Shown in pieces: positions 42,007-50,246 of a DNA stretch of 64,000 bases (position 1 is the first letter of the stretch; each line of letters begins with the position of its first letter). The notes under the pieces were generated by a model. It did not search any database. It saw only the letters and a program-made list of their open reading frames with translations, and was not told the origin of the DNA. The position numbers and the translations under genes were made by a program. Source of the stretch: Parendozoicomonas haliclonae (GTDB lineage: Bacteria; Pseudomonadota; Gammaproteobacteria; Pseudomonadales; Endozoicomonadaceae); NCBI RefSeq assembly GCF_900174585.1, contig NZ_FWPT01000009.1, positions 1 through 64,000 on the forward strand, given 5' to 3'.

Positions 42007-43443
42007 TTAATTGTCAGATGTTGGCGGTTCACAGTGAATAAACCAGTGGCCGCCAGCTCCCTTCCTTCCGTTTAGCATCGCGTCTTTTGTGCAGCGGCCG
42101 CTCAGGGTCATTTGATGGGGGGCAAGCCCCAAAATACTGGCTATTTCTTTGGCGCCAAAGCTGATATTGCCTTTGAAGTTATTAAACACCTCCTCTGCAA
42201 TCAGGATCGGTGTGGAAAAGATGTCGGCATCTTCCAGTGAAGAACCTTGTGCTCTCAATCTTGGCTGCCGCGACAGATCCGCATCGGTATGAAAGGTAAA
42301 GATGTGGGTGTGAAGGGTTCCGTCTTGAACGGTGTGCAGCTCACCCCGGTAGGTCTGGTCTGGGATCAGTTCACCGTTTCTGCCGTCTGGTGATCCGTCG
42401 AGATCAGCAGGGTACCAGGCATGGATCTCACTACCGAGAATGGTCAACCTATTGGTGACCGGGATTGTGGTAACAGGGATGAGCTCCTGACCCTGTTCTC
42501 GATAGAGATTGAAGCCAGTCACGGTGATTTGCTTATTCCTGTCAGGGTGGATATGGACAGAAATGGCGGGACCAACTTGATTGAGGTGTCCATTGATCTG
42601 CGCCATCACGGAGGGTTCGATATTCTTACTTCTGGGCGAGACATGGGTTTGCCCGTTGTAGGGGTAAGTGAAGAAATCCGGAAGGGGCGCCCGGTACTTG
42701 TGTCGAGTTTCGATAAAAAAATCCTGACCCAACAGTATGTTTTCATGGTTGGCGCAGTAGCGAATAAGTTTGAGATTTTCTGGTAGAGAGGGATAGATAA
42801 GGTAATCCTGATTGCTCTCAGCCAAATCAGGGTTATGAATAATGGCATCGCACATTTTGCGACTCAGACCTTCGCCTACGTTATAAACATGATGCATGTA
42901 AAGTGAATCGTGCTGTGAAGATTGTTCACGCCAGCCACCGATCTCATCAAAAGAGTAAGAGAGCAGAACGTTCCGGTGATCCAGCGATTCATCAAGCAGC
43001 CCAGTCCAGGATAGATTGTCGCTGTCGGTAAATATTTCTTCCCTTGAGTAAAACTCCCTAAAAGTCATAACTTCGCCGACGGTTGTCGATGAGTAGTTGT
43101 AATACGCTGTTCTGTCTCCCAAATCATTGATGGCCGGGAGCGTTGGACTGTAGGGATATCCATCCGGCAGTTGTTCACTGTGGTGATCTATCGCCATTGT
43201 TTCTGTCGAGTGGATCGCATGAAATCGGGCGTGATGTTGTGCTGCCTGTTGTAACTGTTCGTTGTGTTCATACGGAGGCAGCCCGGCCTTGTCTCTGATG
43301 AAATTCAATCGGGTGATATCAGGAGGCTGGTTGATGCTGTTATGGTTGATAGTACCCTGGGCCCATGAAAACGCTGATGCCAGACAGAGCGTAAGGCACA
43401 GGCCGATACCGGTAGGGAATATGAAAGCTTTTGGATTGCTCAT
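42007..43443 (-). CDS. secreted CAP-domain protein, paralogue 1
   Basis: This 478-residue protein has a Sec signal peptide (FPTGIGLCLTLCLASAFSWA, cut near residue 28). It has a CAP/SCP domain starting LNFIRDKAGLPPYEHNEQLQQAAQHHARFHA, with a second conserved region DHRNVLLSYSFDEIGG. The C-terminal half, beginning FTYPYNGQTHVSP, is a beta-rich domain shared with the two paralogues at 43519 and 45456. It lacks their final CDVLWT/EVLYYHC segment but ends in a similar Cys-containing tail (HWFIHCEPP). CAP proteins are extracellular and often bind sterols or other hydrophobic ligands; the target is unknown. Confidence 0.75.
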   Translation of the reverse strand: MSNPKAFIFPTGIGLCLTLCLASAFSWAQGTINHNSINQPPDITRLNFIRDKAGLPPYEHNEQLQQAAQHHARFHAIHSTETMAIDHHSEQLPDGYPYSPTLPAINDLGDRTAYYNYSSTTVGEVMTFREFYSREEIFTDSDNLSWTGLLDESLDHRNVLLSYSFDEIGGWREQSSQHDSLYMHHVYNVGEGLSRKMCDAIIHNPDLAESNQDYLIYPSLPENLKLIRYCANHENILLGQDFFIETRHKYRAPLPDFFTYPYNGQTHVSPRSKNIEPSVMAQINGHLNQVGPAISVHIHPDRNKQITVTGFNLYREQGQELIPVTTIPVTNRLTILGSEIHAWYPADLDGSPDGRNGELIPDQTYRGELHTVQDGTLHTHIFTFHTDADLSRQPRLRAQGSSLEDADIFSTPILIAEEVFNNFKGNISFGAKEIASILGLAPHQMTLSGRCTKDAMLNGRKGAGGHWFIHCEPPTSDN

Positions 43444-43518
43444 GCTCTAGCCCTTGCACTGGGAACCATCCTCAGAGTGCAGGGCTGGGAAATAGTTCAT
43501 TCCCCAATCCTCAGCAGA

Positions 43519-44790
43519 TTAGCGGCAGTGGTAGTAAAGGACTTCCTCGCCGTTCTCGTCGATGCTGCGGGTCCATAACACATCGCAACCTGTGTTGGAG
43601 GCTTCCGGACGTTTCATGGGCATGGCGTTATCTTCGTCGCTAATTTGTTCTTCTGTGCTTATCAGCTCCGGGTCGGGTTCTGTCTGAAACTCCAGAGTCT
43701 TCTGGTAATCAATCCCTTCGATGCGGTAGACCAGTTCAATGGTATAACGTTGTCCATATTCAAGCGGACCTTCGCTGGCAAGGTAGCCTGGATCATGCTC
43801 TGACGCCTGAACCGGATAATAAACGTAGTAATCGCTACCGTCGCCGGTTTTCATCTGTGGGGCGTTCCGGAGTTCCTTGATTTTTATTGGCACCGGCTCC
43901 TGCTGGGTCATCTTCCAGAGCCAGACCTTACGGATTTTCATATCCGGCCATTTGTCCTCGTTGATATGGATCGTTACCGCAGGTCCGGTCTGCTGTTCGC
44001 CAAGGGCGGAGGGAGCCATTGAGGATTTGATGGGAACATGGCTCTGACCATCGTAAGGGTATACGGAGAGATCAGGAAGTTCCTCAGCAAGGTGTTTTCT
44101 TATCTTCATCACATCATCCAGAGTCAGGAGTGCGCGAGTCCCCAGACACCATTGATCGAGCTCTGGGCGGAGACGCATCGGTGCGTAAGCATCTGCTTGC
44201 AGATTTTCGCAGACTTCCCTGACCAGAGATTGTCCAAACGACAGAATGCTAACGGCGATATTAGTGCCTTGAGTGCTGGTGTAGGCTTGATAACTCACAC
44301 CGATTTCATCCAGATAAGGGTGAAGGGCAAAGTAGCGTTGGACATAACTCATATCGGTAAACATCCGGCGATGGGCATCCGGATCATCCAATGTCTCTAC
44401 ACGGGTTGGGTGATAGGACTCAAACACCCACAAAGAGGGATACCGGAAATGCAAAATCCGGTCATCGAGTTTAGGGAGCAGTCTGAAGTTTGGTTGAGGC
44501 TGGCCGGGCAGCGAGCGATCGATTTCCAGATTGGCCTTTGATACCGGCCAATCGACCTGATAGGCCTTCAGGTAGCGGGTATGGTGGCGGGCTATCCGGT
44601 TTAGCTGTTTATTTTCCCGCATTAAGGGCAGCTTCATACCTGCCCGGGCTTTATTGATCCATTGTGTCGGTCCGGAGGGGGGCTGCTCGGAAGGTGACAG
44701 CTCTGCCTGAGCATGGGAAGCCTGCAGGCTGAGGAGAAGCATCAGCAGGAAAAGAACCAGATTTAAAGATGTTTTGCGTGTTATGGCCAT
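43519..44790 (-). CDS. secreted CAP-domain protein, paralogue 2
   Basis: This 423-residue protein has a signal peptide (LNLVLFLLMLLLSLQASHA). Its CAP-like domain includes WINKARAGMKLPLMRENKQLNRIARHHTRYLKA and YFALHPYLDEIGVSYQAY. The shared C-terminal domain begins SVYPYDGQSHVPI and the protein ends CDVLWTRSIDENGEEVLYYHCR, which probably closes a disulfide. It is close to the protein at 45456 along its whole length. It lies 75 bases upstream of paralogue 1 on the same strand. Confidence 0.72.
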   Translation of the reverse strand: MAITRKTSLNLVLFLLMLLLSLQASHAQAELSPSEQPPSGPTQWINKARAGMKLPLMRENKQLNRIARHHTRYLKAYQVDWPVSKANLEIDRSLPGQPQPNFRLLPKLDDRILHFRYPSLWVFESYHPTRVETLDDPDAHRRMFTDMSYVQRYFALHPYLDEIGVSYQAYTSTQGTNIAVSILSFGQSLVREVCENLQADAYAPMRLRPELDQWCLGTRALLTLDDVMKIRKHLAEELPDLSVYPYDGQSHVPIKSSMAPSALGEQQTGPAVTIHINEDKWPDMKIRKVWLWKMTQQEPVPIKIKELRNAPQMKTGDGSDYYVYYPVQASEHDPGYLASEGPLEYGQRYTIELVYRIEGIDYQKTLEFQTEPDPELISTEEQISDEDNAMPMKRPEASNTGCDVLWTRSIDENGEEVLYYHCR

Positions 44791-44935
44791 AACCGGTGCC
44801 GACAGTTGTAATGAATCTCCATTGGACTGGGCTGAGCAAGTCTTGTTCGGAGAGTGACTGACCGAACGGTTAGAGAGATGGCTGTGATTTGTGCTTTATT
44901 GAAAGAAGAGATCTGCAAAAGTGAGACTGTCAGGG

Positions 44936-45448
44936 ATGGAATACATAGGTCAGACATTGCCGGATATTACCGTGTATGAATTTGCCGGAGGGGAGGACAC
45001 CAGTATCGCTATTGGCCCGCTGGCCTGGCGGCTGCCGGATCTCGCGTTCAAGAAAAAGGTTTTGGTGATTGGTCTGCCCGGGGCGTTTACGTCCCTTTGT
45101 AATGGCACCCATATGCCCGGGTTTCTGGATCACTATCAGGATTTTCTGGATTTGGGTTTTGATGAGCTTTGGTGTATTGCCGTGAATGATGCCTTTGTGA
45201 TGCATGCCTGGGGGCAGTCACTGGGTGTGAATGGTCGTGTTCGGATGCTCAGTGATGGCTCGGCGGAATTTGTAAGGGCGATGGATGTCACGCTGGATCT
45301 GACTGATAAGGGAATGGGCGTACGTTCAGACCGATTTGCCATGGTGCTGGAGAATGGCGTGATTACGTTTTTTGTCCGGGAGGAGCCCGGACTTCTGCAG
45401 ATGAGCGATGCTGATACCATTCTTTCCCGATTGCAGAATCAAGAGTAA
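44936..45448 (+). CDS. peroxiredoxin, Prx5-type
   Basis: The protein has the Prx5/redoxin core: VLVIGLPGAFTSLCNGTHMPGFLDHY, with the peroxidatic cysteine in the P-x-x-x-T-x-x-C pattern, and the active-site arginine region GVRSDRFAMVLENG. ATG at 44936 gives 170 residues (MEYIGQTLPDITVYEF); a GTG at 44921 would add five residues and cannot be excluded. It reduces peroxides with an external thiol donor. It is the only plus-strand gene among the CAP-domain paralogues, splitting the second from the third. Confidence 0.85.
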   Translation: MEYIGQTLPDITVYEFAGGEDTSIAIGPLAWRLPDLAFKKKVLVIGLPGAFTSLCNGTHMPGFLDHYQDFLDLGFDELWCIAVNDAFVMHAWGQSLGVNGRVRMLSDGSAEFVRAMDVTLDLTDKGMGVRSDRFAMVLENGVITFFVREEPGLLQMSDADTILSRLQNQE

Positions 45449-45455
45449 ACAGCCC

Positions 45456-46754
45456 CTAATAGAACGGTATAACCGGTGCTGTGGCAGACTCGTCTGAACA
45501 CGTGTGGTAAAGGACCTCTTCGCCGTCCTCATTAATGCTCTTGGTCCATAAAACGTCACAGCCAATCCTGGAATCCCCTTCCTGCCTGGGTGTTTTTGTG
45601 TCTTTATGTTGTTCATCCATAGCTACGCGACTCGGGGCGGTCTCTGTTTGAAAATGAATAGTTTTCAGATGGTCGGTGCCGGCAAGTCTATAGATCAGCT
45701 CAATCCTGTAGTGTTGTCCATATTCAAGGGGACCTTCGCTGGCAAGATAGCGTTGATCATGGTCCGATGTCTGAACGGGATAAAAGACGATGTAATCAGG
45801 GCCATATTCGGGGAGCAGTGGAAGAGGGGCTTGTGGTAGCTCCTTGATTTTTACTGGCACGGAGTCGTGTGGCGTTATTTTCAAAAGCCTGGCTTTTCGT
45901 ACCTTCAGCTTGGGCCATTTGGCTGTGTTGACATGGATGGATATTGCCGGACCTGCTTGCCCTTCATGTAAAAAAGGAGGGGCTATCGGGGTGTCTACCG
46001 GGACATCTGTCTGGCCATCATAGGGATAGGTTGTAAGATCGGGGAGGTTCTTGGCGTGTTGCGTTATCTTTTGCTGAATGTCATTGATCGCTAGGTTGTC
46101 GCGGGTACCTATACACCATTGCTTTGAAGTCTTGGGCATGCGCATGGGCGCGCGGGCAGTGGATTGCAATTTTTCACAGAGTTCCCTTACGTGGGAGTGT
46201 CCAAAGGTCATGACATTCATTGCGACGATATCCCCTGCGCTGCTGGTATAGGACTGATAGCCATAACCTATTTCATTCAGGTAAGGGTGGAGGGCGAAAT
46301 AGCGCTGAAGGGGATCCATATCGTAAAAAATTTGCTGTCCGATATCCGAGCCGTCCAGAGCCTCCCATTTTTCCAGATGGTAGGCTTCAAATACCCATAA
46401 GGCTGGATAGCGAAAATTCAAAACCCGGTCTTCCAGCGCAGGATAAATTTTAAAAGGAGAATGGGGCAGGCCATTGCCGTGATCCTGGGTTTCCATGTCG
46501 GGATACGAAATAGGCCAATTGATCTGGAAGGCCTTGAAGTAACTGGCATGGTGTCTTGCCATGCGAGCCAGCCTTTTATTTTCGGTCAACTTTGGCAGTC
46601 CCATATGTTCGCGAACATGATTGATCCATAGGATCGGCCCCGCATGTTGGTGCGTAGGATGCAGGAGCTCTCCATAGGCTCGATCAGTGATAAGGTTGAA
46701 CGCTGTCAGCAGAACCAGGATGCAGACTGAAGACGTTTTGCTTGTTACCACCAT
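45456..46754 (-). CDS. secreted CAP-domain protein, paralogue 3
   Basis: This 432-residue paralogue of the 43519 gene has a signal sequence (SVCILVLLTAFNLITDRAYG), a CAP-like domain (WINHVREHMGLPKLTENKRLARMARHHASYFKA; YFALHPYLNEIGYGYQSY), and the C-terminal domain starting TTYPYDGQTDVPVD. It ends with CDVLWTKSINEDGEEVLYHTC plus a short extra tail. It is more AT-rich than paralogue 2. The three genes look like a tandem duplication later split by the peroxiredoxin gene. Confidence 0.72.
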   Translation of the reverse strand: MVVTSKTSSVCILVLLTAFNLITDRAYGELLHPTHQHAGPILWINHVREHMGLPKLTENKRLARMARHHASYFKAFQINWPISYPDMETQDHGNGLPHSPFKIYPALEDRVLNFRYPALWVFEAYHLEKWEALDGSDIGQQIFYDMDPLQRYFALHPYLNEIGYGYQSYTSSAGDIVAMNVMTFGHSHVRELCEKLQSTARAPMRMPKTSKQWCIGTRDNLAINDIQQKITQHAKNLPDLTTYPYDGQTDVPVDTPIAPPFLHEGQAGPAISIHVNTAKWPKLKVRKARLLKITPHDSVPVKIKELPQAPLPLLPEYGPDYIVFYPVQTSDHDQRYLASEGPLEYGQHYRIELIYRLAGTDHLKTIHFQTETAPSRVAMDEQHKDTKTPRQEGDSRIGCDVLWTKSINEDGEEVLYHTCSDESATAPVIPFY

Positions 46755-46945
46755 TAACCGATACCAATGAGTGTGCCTGAATACGTGTTCGACAGGTGAG
46801 GGCAGGGCAGGTTCTGAAGTCGTCTGACAGGCCGGTTATAAGATAAGTTGAGAGCATCGGGAGTAGAGTGCTCTGCCAAAGACTGCTCTGCTGAAGGGTG
46901 GTGGCCCTGAGTGAGCAGATGTGAGGGGGTATCGCTTACATGGTT

Positions 46946-46997
46946 TTAAGGTTTGATTGCCTGCAAGTGTAAATCAATATGCTGGCTGACTTTGACC
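46946..46997 (-). pseudogene. remnant: last codons of a CesT-type chaperone gene
   Basis: On the minus strand these bases encode KVSQHIDLHLQAIKP and a stop, identical in protein to the end of the intact chaperone gene at 51969-52433. All DNA differences in the shared codons are synonymous (CTG/TTA, CTG/TTG, AAG/AAA, CCC/CCT, TGA/TAA). Upstream the similarity ends at once and the frame closes within about 20 codons. This is a truncated paralogue, lying in direct orientation 5023 bases from the intact copy. Confidence 0.75.
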
Positions 46998-47191
46998 TGA
47001 CAGACACCCTTTGAATTATCGGTAACTGTCAGGCCGGGTCTGAACTTCTACAAGGTTATAAGGTGTACAGATTACAAAGCTGACCCGAAGCTAGAAAATT
47101 GAAACGATCTTTATGAATTGGGCATTTTCTTTACCAAATCATTTCAATTTCAAAAAACTTAACCTCTTTACTTTCTGGATAATAGTCTGTC

Positions 47192-47216
47192 ACGGTTTGG
47201 CTTCGGGCAAAACCGT
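47192..47216. promoter_or_regulatory. inverted repeat upstream of the LuxR-type gene
   Basis: ACGGTTTGGC and GCAAAACCGT pair at 9 of 10 positions around a 5-base loop, 55 bases before the start. GCAAACCGTT recurs before rdhA (about 48138), so this may be a regulator site. Confidence 0.5.
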
Positions 47217-47270
47217 TCTCTCACTCGATATTTGATTTATAAACAGGCTGAGACAGGGGACTGTTAACCA

Positions 47271-48035
47271 ATGCCATTTCATTCGCATTCGGGCTGGGTT
47301 ACCCACAAACAACAGCGCCCTTCTCTAGAAAGTATCAGGGATCGCCTGATGACTGAACTGCAGGTTCTGGGTTTTCATTCATTTACCTACAGTGGCATTC
47401 CCTATCGCATCATCAATGATATCCACGCCCCGAGCGACTGCCGCCTGTTCAAACTTAGCCATCTGAAAAAAAACACGTCCTATCTGGCCTCAACTGAGGA
47501 TGAGTTTGCTCGACACCAGGCCTACCTGGGGAAAATGCGTACCAGTGATCTGCCATCAAGTATTCAACAAGGCTTCAGTCAGCCTTACATTATGGCTGCT
47601 GACAGTCGTGAACAGATGCAGGGACATCCAGACAGTAATTTTAACAGCGCAATTAACTGGCCTATTTCCAGTTTCTGTAATCCGGAATGGGGCATGATGT
47701 TCTTTCTGAAAAGCTGGCGTGATGCTGATGAGATGCGGGTCTGGTATCTGAATAATATGCAGTTACTGGGTAACTTGCTGTTCTCTTATCATCTGGAATT
47801 CATGTTACACCACAAGAATGCCTTTAATCCCTTTTTACAAATGGGCGTCTTCAAAATAAAAACGCTGGACGTTCTCCGCATGGCTGCTAACGGTGATTCG
47901 GGAAAGGTTATCAGTCAGGAGCTTTGTATGACGCCAGGCGGCGTTGATTACCATATAGAACAAATGCGTATCAAGCTGCAGGCAAAGAACCGAGTGCATT
48001 TGATAAAAATTGCCAACAGGTTGGAAATTATCTGA
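47271..48035 (+). CDS. LuxR-family regulator, solo type
   Basis: This 254-residue protein has an N-terminal autoinducer-binding-like domain (SLESIRDRLMTELQVLGFHSFTY) and a C-terminal LuxR helix-turn-helix (LDVLRMAANGDSGKVISQEL, then CMTPGGVDYHIEQMRIKLQAKNR). The N-terminal domain lacks the usual W-x-x-x-Y and D-P ligand residues of acyl-homoserine-lactone receptors, so it may sense something else. No luxI gene is present. It is 168 bases upstream of rdhA in the same direction, and control of the dehalogenase genes is the natural reading. Confidence 0.8.
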   Translation: MPFHSHSGWVTHKQQRPSLESIRDRLMTELQVLGFHSFTYSGIPYRIINDIHAPSDCRLFKLSHLKKNTSYLASTEDEFARHQAYLGKMRTSDLPSSIQQGFSQPYIMAADSREQMQGHPDSNFNSAINWPISSFCNPEWGMMFFLKSWRDADEMRVWYLNNMQLLGNLLFSYHLEFMLHHKNAFNPFLQMGVFKIKTLDVLRMAANGDSGKVISQELCMTPGGVDYHIEQMRIKLQAKNRVHLIKIANRLEII

Positions 48036-48087
48036 ACCCATAATAAATAAAAATCATCGTCCTAAGTTGATGAGCCTGTGGTTGATG

Positions 48088-48101
48088 TTGACCTATATCA
48101 A
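48088..48101 (+). promoter_or_regulatory. FNR/ANR-type box before rdhA
   Basis: TTGACCTATATCAA matches TTGAY-N4-RTCAA exactly and lies 102 bases before the rdhA start, a suitable activator position. It suggests induction at low oxygen. Confidence 0.72.
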
Positions 48102-48203
48102 CCGCAGGCCAGTAAGAAAATTTACTATAGAATCCTATAGCAAACCGTTAAACACTCTTTTCTAGAATCACTCCGTTCTTGAACAATACATCTGGATTGT
48201 GCG

Positions 48204-49550
48204 ATGAGTGATCTTAATAATCAGTCTGAAACCCCAGCATCACCTAGCGGTATTAACCGTCGTGGATTGCTGAAACTGGGCGCTTTTGGTGGTCTGGCGA
48301 GTGCTGCGACTGCGCTGGCTTCAACTGCTCCGGCCAAGGCTATGGCTACTGGCGCAGCTTCCACAGAAGAGAGCAATGCCCATCTGTTTACTGAGCATGA
48401 TGACTTCCCTTATGTGGTTGCAAACGACTATGAACGTTATCATCAGGAACGTACGGCATTCAGTTACTTTCATAAAAACCAGCTATGGGTGTATCCGAAC
48501 CCGGATATGACCAAACCAGGTTTCACCATGGAAGATATCGCTCTGTCGATTGGCGCCTGGGATCTGAATGATCGCCTAAACAGTTACTCCTCTAACAGCG
48601 GCTACGATCTCGGCCTGTACAACTGGAACAACCCGGTGGCTCCGGAAAAACACCAGTTTGCCTCCAAGGAACATGCTGCCAATGTCATCAAGCGGGCTGC
48701 CCGACATTATGGGGCCAGTCTGGTCGGTATTACCCATCAAGATGACCGTTGGGACTATGCTTCCTTTTTCGATGGTGTAAAGAATGAAACCAAGACTTGG
48801 GCCGACTTCCCGTTCAAACCAAAAACAGTTATCGCGCTGGCTATAGAGTCCGACTACGAAGGTATGGCCACCACTCCCTCACTGGTGGCTGACGCAGTAA
48901 CCGCAGAAGGCTATGCCCGCATGTCTTATGTCGCTTATGCCCTGTCTTCTTTCCTGCGAAACCTGGGCTATAACGCTGTTGCTTCCGGTAACGATCTGGG
49001 CATGAGCGTACCTTATGCCATTGCTGCCGGTATTGGCGACTCCTCTCGTATGGGGCTGCTGGTCACCTATAACTATGGCCCGCGTGTACGTCTGATGAAG
49101 GTCTACACCGATCTGGAATTTGTTGAATACGACAAGCCAAAGACTTTCGGAGTAAGGGAATTTTGCGAACGCTGTAAACGCTGTGCCGATGCCTGCCCAT
49201 CAAAGGCGATCTCCCAGGAAGACAAGATGTCGCTCTATCCTCACGAAGGTCACGATGCCAGCACCAATAACGTGGGCGTCGAGAAGTGGTGGACAGACTC
49301 CAAGAAGTGCCTGCAATACTGGAATGACAGTAACACCAACTGTGGTACTTGCATTACCGCCTGTCCATACAACAAACCGGACTTCTGGCAGCACCGCATG
49401 ATCGAGAAGATGAATTCCCTGATGCCCGGGCCACTCCACACCTTTATGCGAGAGATGGATATCTGGTTCGGCTTTGGCGATACCTTCGATGAGAAAGCCG
49501 TGGCCCGCTTCTGGGATCCAAAAGGTCGTAAATACGACGGCCGCGGTTAA
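48204..49550 (+). CDS. rdhA: reductive dehalogenase catalytic subunit
   Basis: RdhA uses a corrinoid and two [4Fe-4S] clusters to remove halogen from organohalides, usually as the last step of a respiratory chain outside the membrane. The 448-residue product has a Tat signal (NRRGLLKLGAFGG, R19-R20, then a hydrophobic run and AKA). The corrinoid domain contains YALSSFLRNLGYNAVASGND and SVPYAIAAGIGDSSRMG, followed by VRLMKVYTDLEFVEYDKP. FeS cluster 1 is at C321, C324, C327 and C331; cluster 2 is at C369, C380, C383 and C387. It is somewhat short but complete. It is followed by an rdhB-type anchor gene. Confidence 0.93.
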   Translation: MSDLNNQSETPASPSGINRRGLLKLGAFGGLASAATALASTAPAKAMATGAASTEESNAHLFTEHDDFPYVVANDYERYHQERTAFSYFHKNQLWVYPNPDMTKPGFTMEDIALSIGAWDLNDRLNSYSSNSGYDLGLYNWNNPVAPEKHQFASKEHAANVIKRAARHYGASLVGITHQDDRWDYASFFDGVKNETKTWADFPFKPKTVIALAIESDYEGMATTPSLVADAVTAEGYARMSYVAYALSSFLRNLGYNAVASGNDLGMSVPYAIAAGIGDSSRMGLLVTYNYGPRVRLMKVYTDLEFVEYDKPKTFGVREFCERCKRCADACPSKAISQEDKMSLYPHEGHDASTNNVGVEKWWTDSKKCLQYWNDSNTNCGTCITACPYNKPDFWQHRMIEKMNSLMPGPLHTFMREMDIWFGFGDTFDEKAVARFWDPKGRKYDGRG

Positions 49551-49571
49551 TCAGCTATCAGGAGAAAGACA

Positions 49572-49865
49572 ATGTTTCTAGGAATTTTTACCGGTATAGA
49601 AGTGCTGTTCTTTATGCTGGGTGTGCTAACGACTCTGACCTTTGTCGGTCTGGGCTGGCTCAAATTCACCCATAATGTCGGTGCCAAGCCGCTGGCGCCA
49701 CTGGCTATCGGCCTGCTAATTATGATCGCAGCTATTGCCTGGTGTGTCAGCTCGGTTCTGGAAGGTGAACCACAAGCCGGCAGCATGGGTTTGATGGTCA
49801 TCTTCCTGCCGGGACTGGTGATTGCTTCGCTGGGTGCTCGTCAGGTTTATAACGTCGCTCGTTAA
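49572..49865 (+). CDS. rdhB: small membrane protein, RdhB-like anchor
   Basis: This 97-residue protein has three membrane helices (about residues 5-27, 40-60 and 72-90) and little else. It lies 21 bases after rdhA with AGGAGAA upstream. RdhB proteins of this size and topology anchor RdhA at the outer face of the membrane. Sequence likeness among RdhB proteins is low, so the call rests on position, size and topology. Confidence 0.82.
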   Translation: MFLGIFTGIEVLFFMLGVLTTLTFVGLGWLKFTHNVGAKPLAPLAIGLLIMIAAIAWCVSSVLEGEPQAGSMGLMVIFLPGLVIASLGARQVYNVAR

Positions 49866-49875
49866 TTTCAATAAA

Positions 49876-49902
49876 GGCAGGCTGAATGTCACCCAGTCTG
49901 CC
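49876..49902 (+). terminator. rdhAB terminator
   Basis: GGCAGGCTG and CAGTCTGCC form a 9-bp stem with one mismatch, 10 bases past rdhB, followed by a pyrimidine-rich tract. Confidence 0.65.
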
Positions 49903-49963
49903 CCCTTTCTTCTTCTCAATTTTTTCCTTTTTCTGATTTCCACCAGTCAAAAGCATATCCTGT

Positions 49964-49990
49964 AAAAAAGGCAGCGACTGCTTAGCTGCC
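49964..49990 (-). terminator. orphan minus-strand terminator
   Basis: On the minus strand GGCAGC-9 bases-GCTGCC is followed by TTTTTT. No minus-strand gene ends here; the nearest one upstream, the porin, has its own terminator at 50179. A small RNA starting somewhere in 49991-50170 would explain it. Confidence 0.6.
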
Positions 49991-50178
49991 TGGTTGCTCC
50001 ATAGCGCCAGCCGGATGGGTCGTTCAACACACTTTGAAATTACACTTCTCCAGCACCGCTGCTCACGCTCTGTGCGGTATCCCATACCCATTCAGTTTAT
50101 TGTGATAAACGTGTATCTGCACAAGTAGCTATAGAGGCGAGATCGATTAAGTGGCTGAGTTTCTAAAAGACAGATAGC

Positions 50179-50216
50179 AATAATCCCGCCAACAGAAACC
50201 TGTCAGCGGGATTATT
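50179..50216 (-). terminator. porin gene terminator
   Basis: AATAATCCCGC and GCGGGATTATT form a perfect 11-bp stem 31 bases past the porin stop, with A/T tracts on both sides. Confidence 0.8.
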
Positions 50217-50246
50217 AAAAGTAAAAGTATTTAATAAACTTCGGAC

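Larger units (their letters stand above)
46755..47270. other. intergenic region with chaperone-gene remnant and hairpin
   Basis: This 516-base stretch lies between divergent genes. It holds a short remnant of a type III chaperone gene (46946-46997) and an inverted repeat just before the LuxR-type gene (47192-47216). No further complete gene was seen. Confidence 0.6.
49866..50246. other. intergenic region after rdhB
   Basis: These 381 bases hold the rdhAB terminator, an orphan minus-strand terminator (49964-49990) and the porin terminator. No supported protein gene was seen; an open frame across 49798-50091 has no ribosome binding site or family match. Confidence 0.6.

Noticed and set aside
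48204-49550. Epoxyqueuosine reductase (QueG) as an alternative for the RdhA call
   Set aside because: QueG is cytosolic and lacks a Tat signal; this protein has a twin-arginine signal, RdhA-type segments around VYTDLEF, and a three-helix partner gene.
49798-50091. 97-codon minus-strand frame after rdhB
   Set aside because: It overlaps the rdhB end, crosses a terminator stem and has no family match; a non-coding RNA explains the terminator better.
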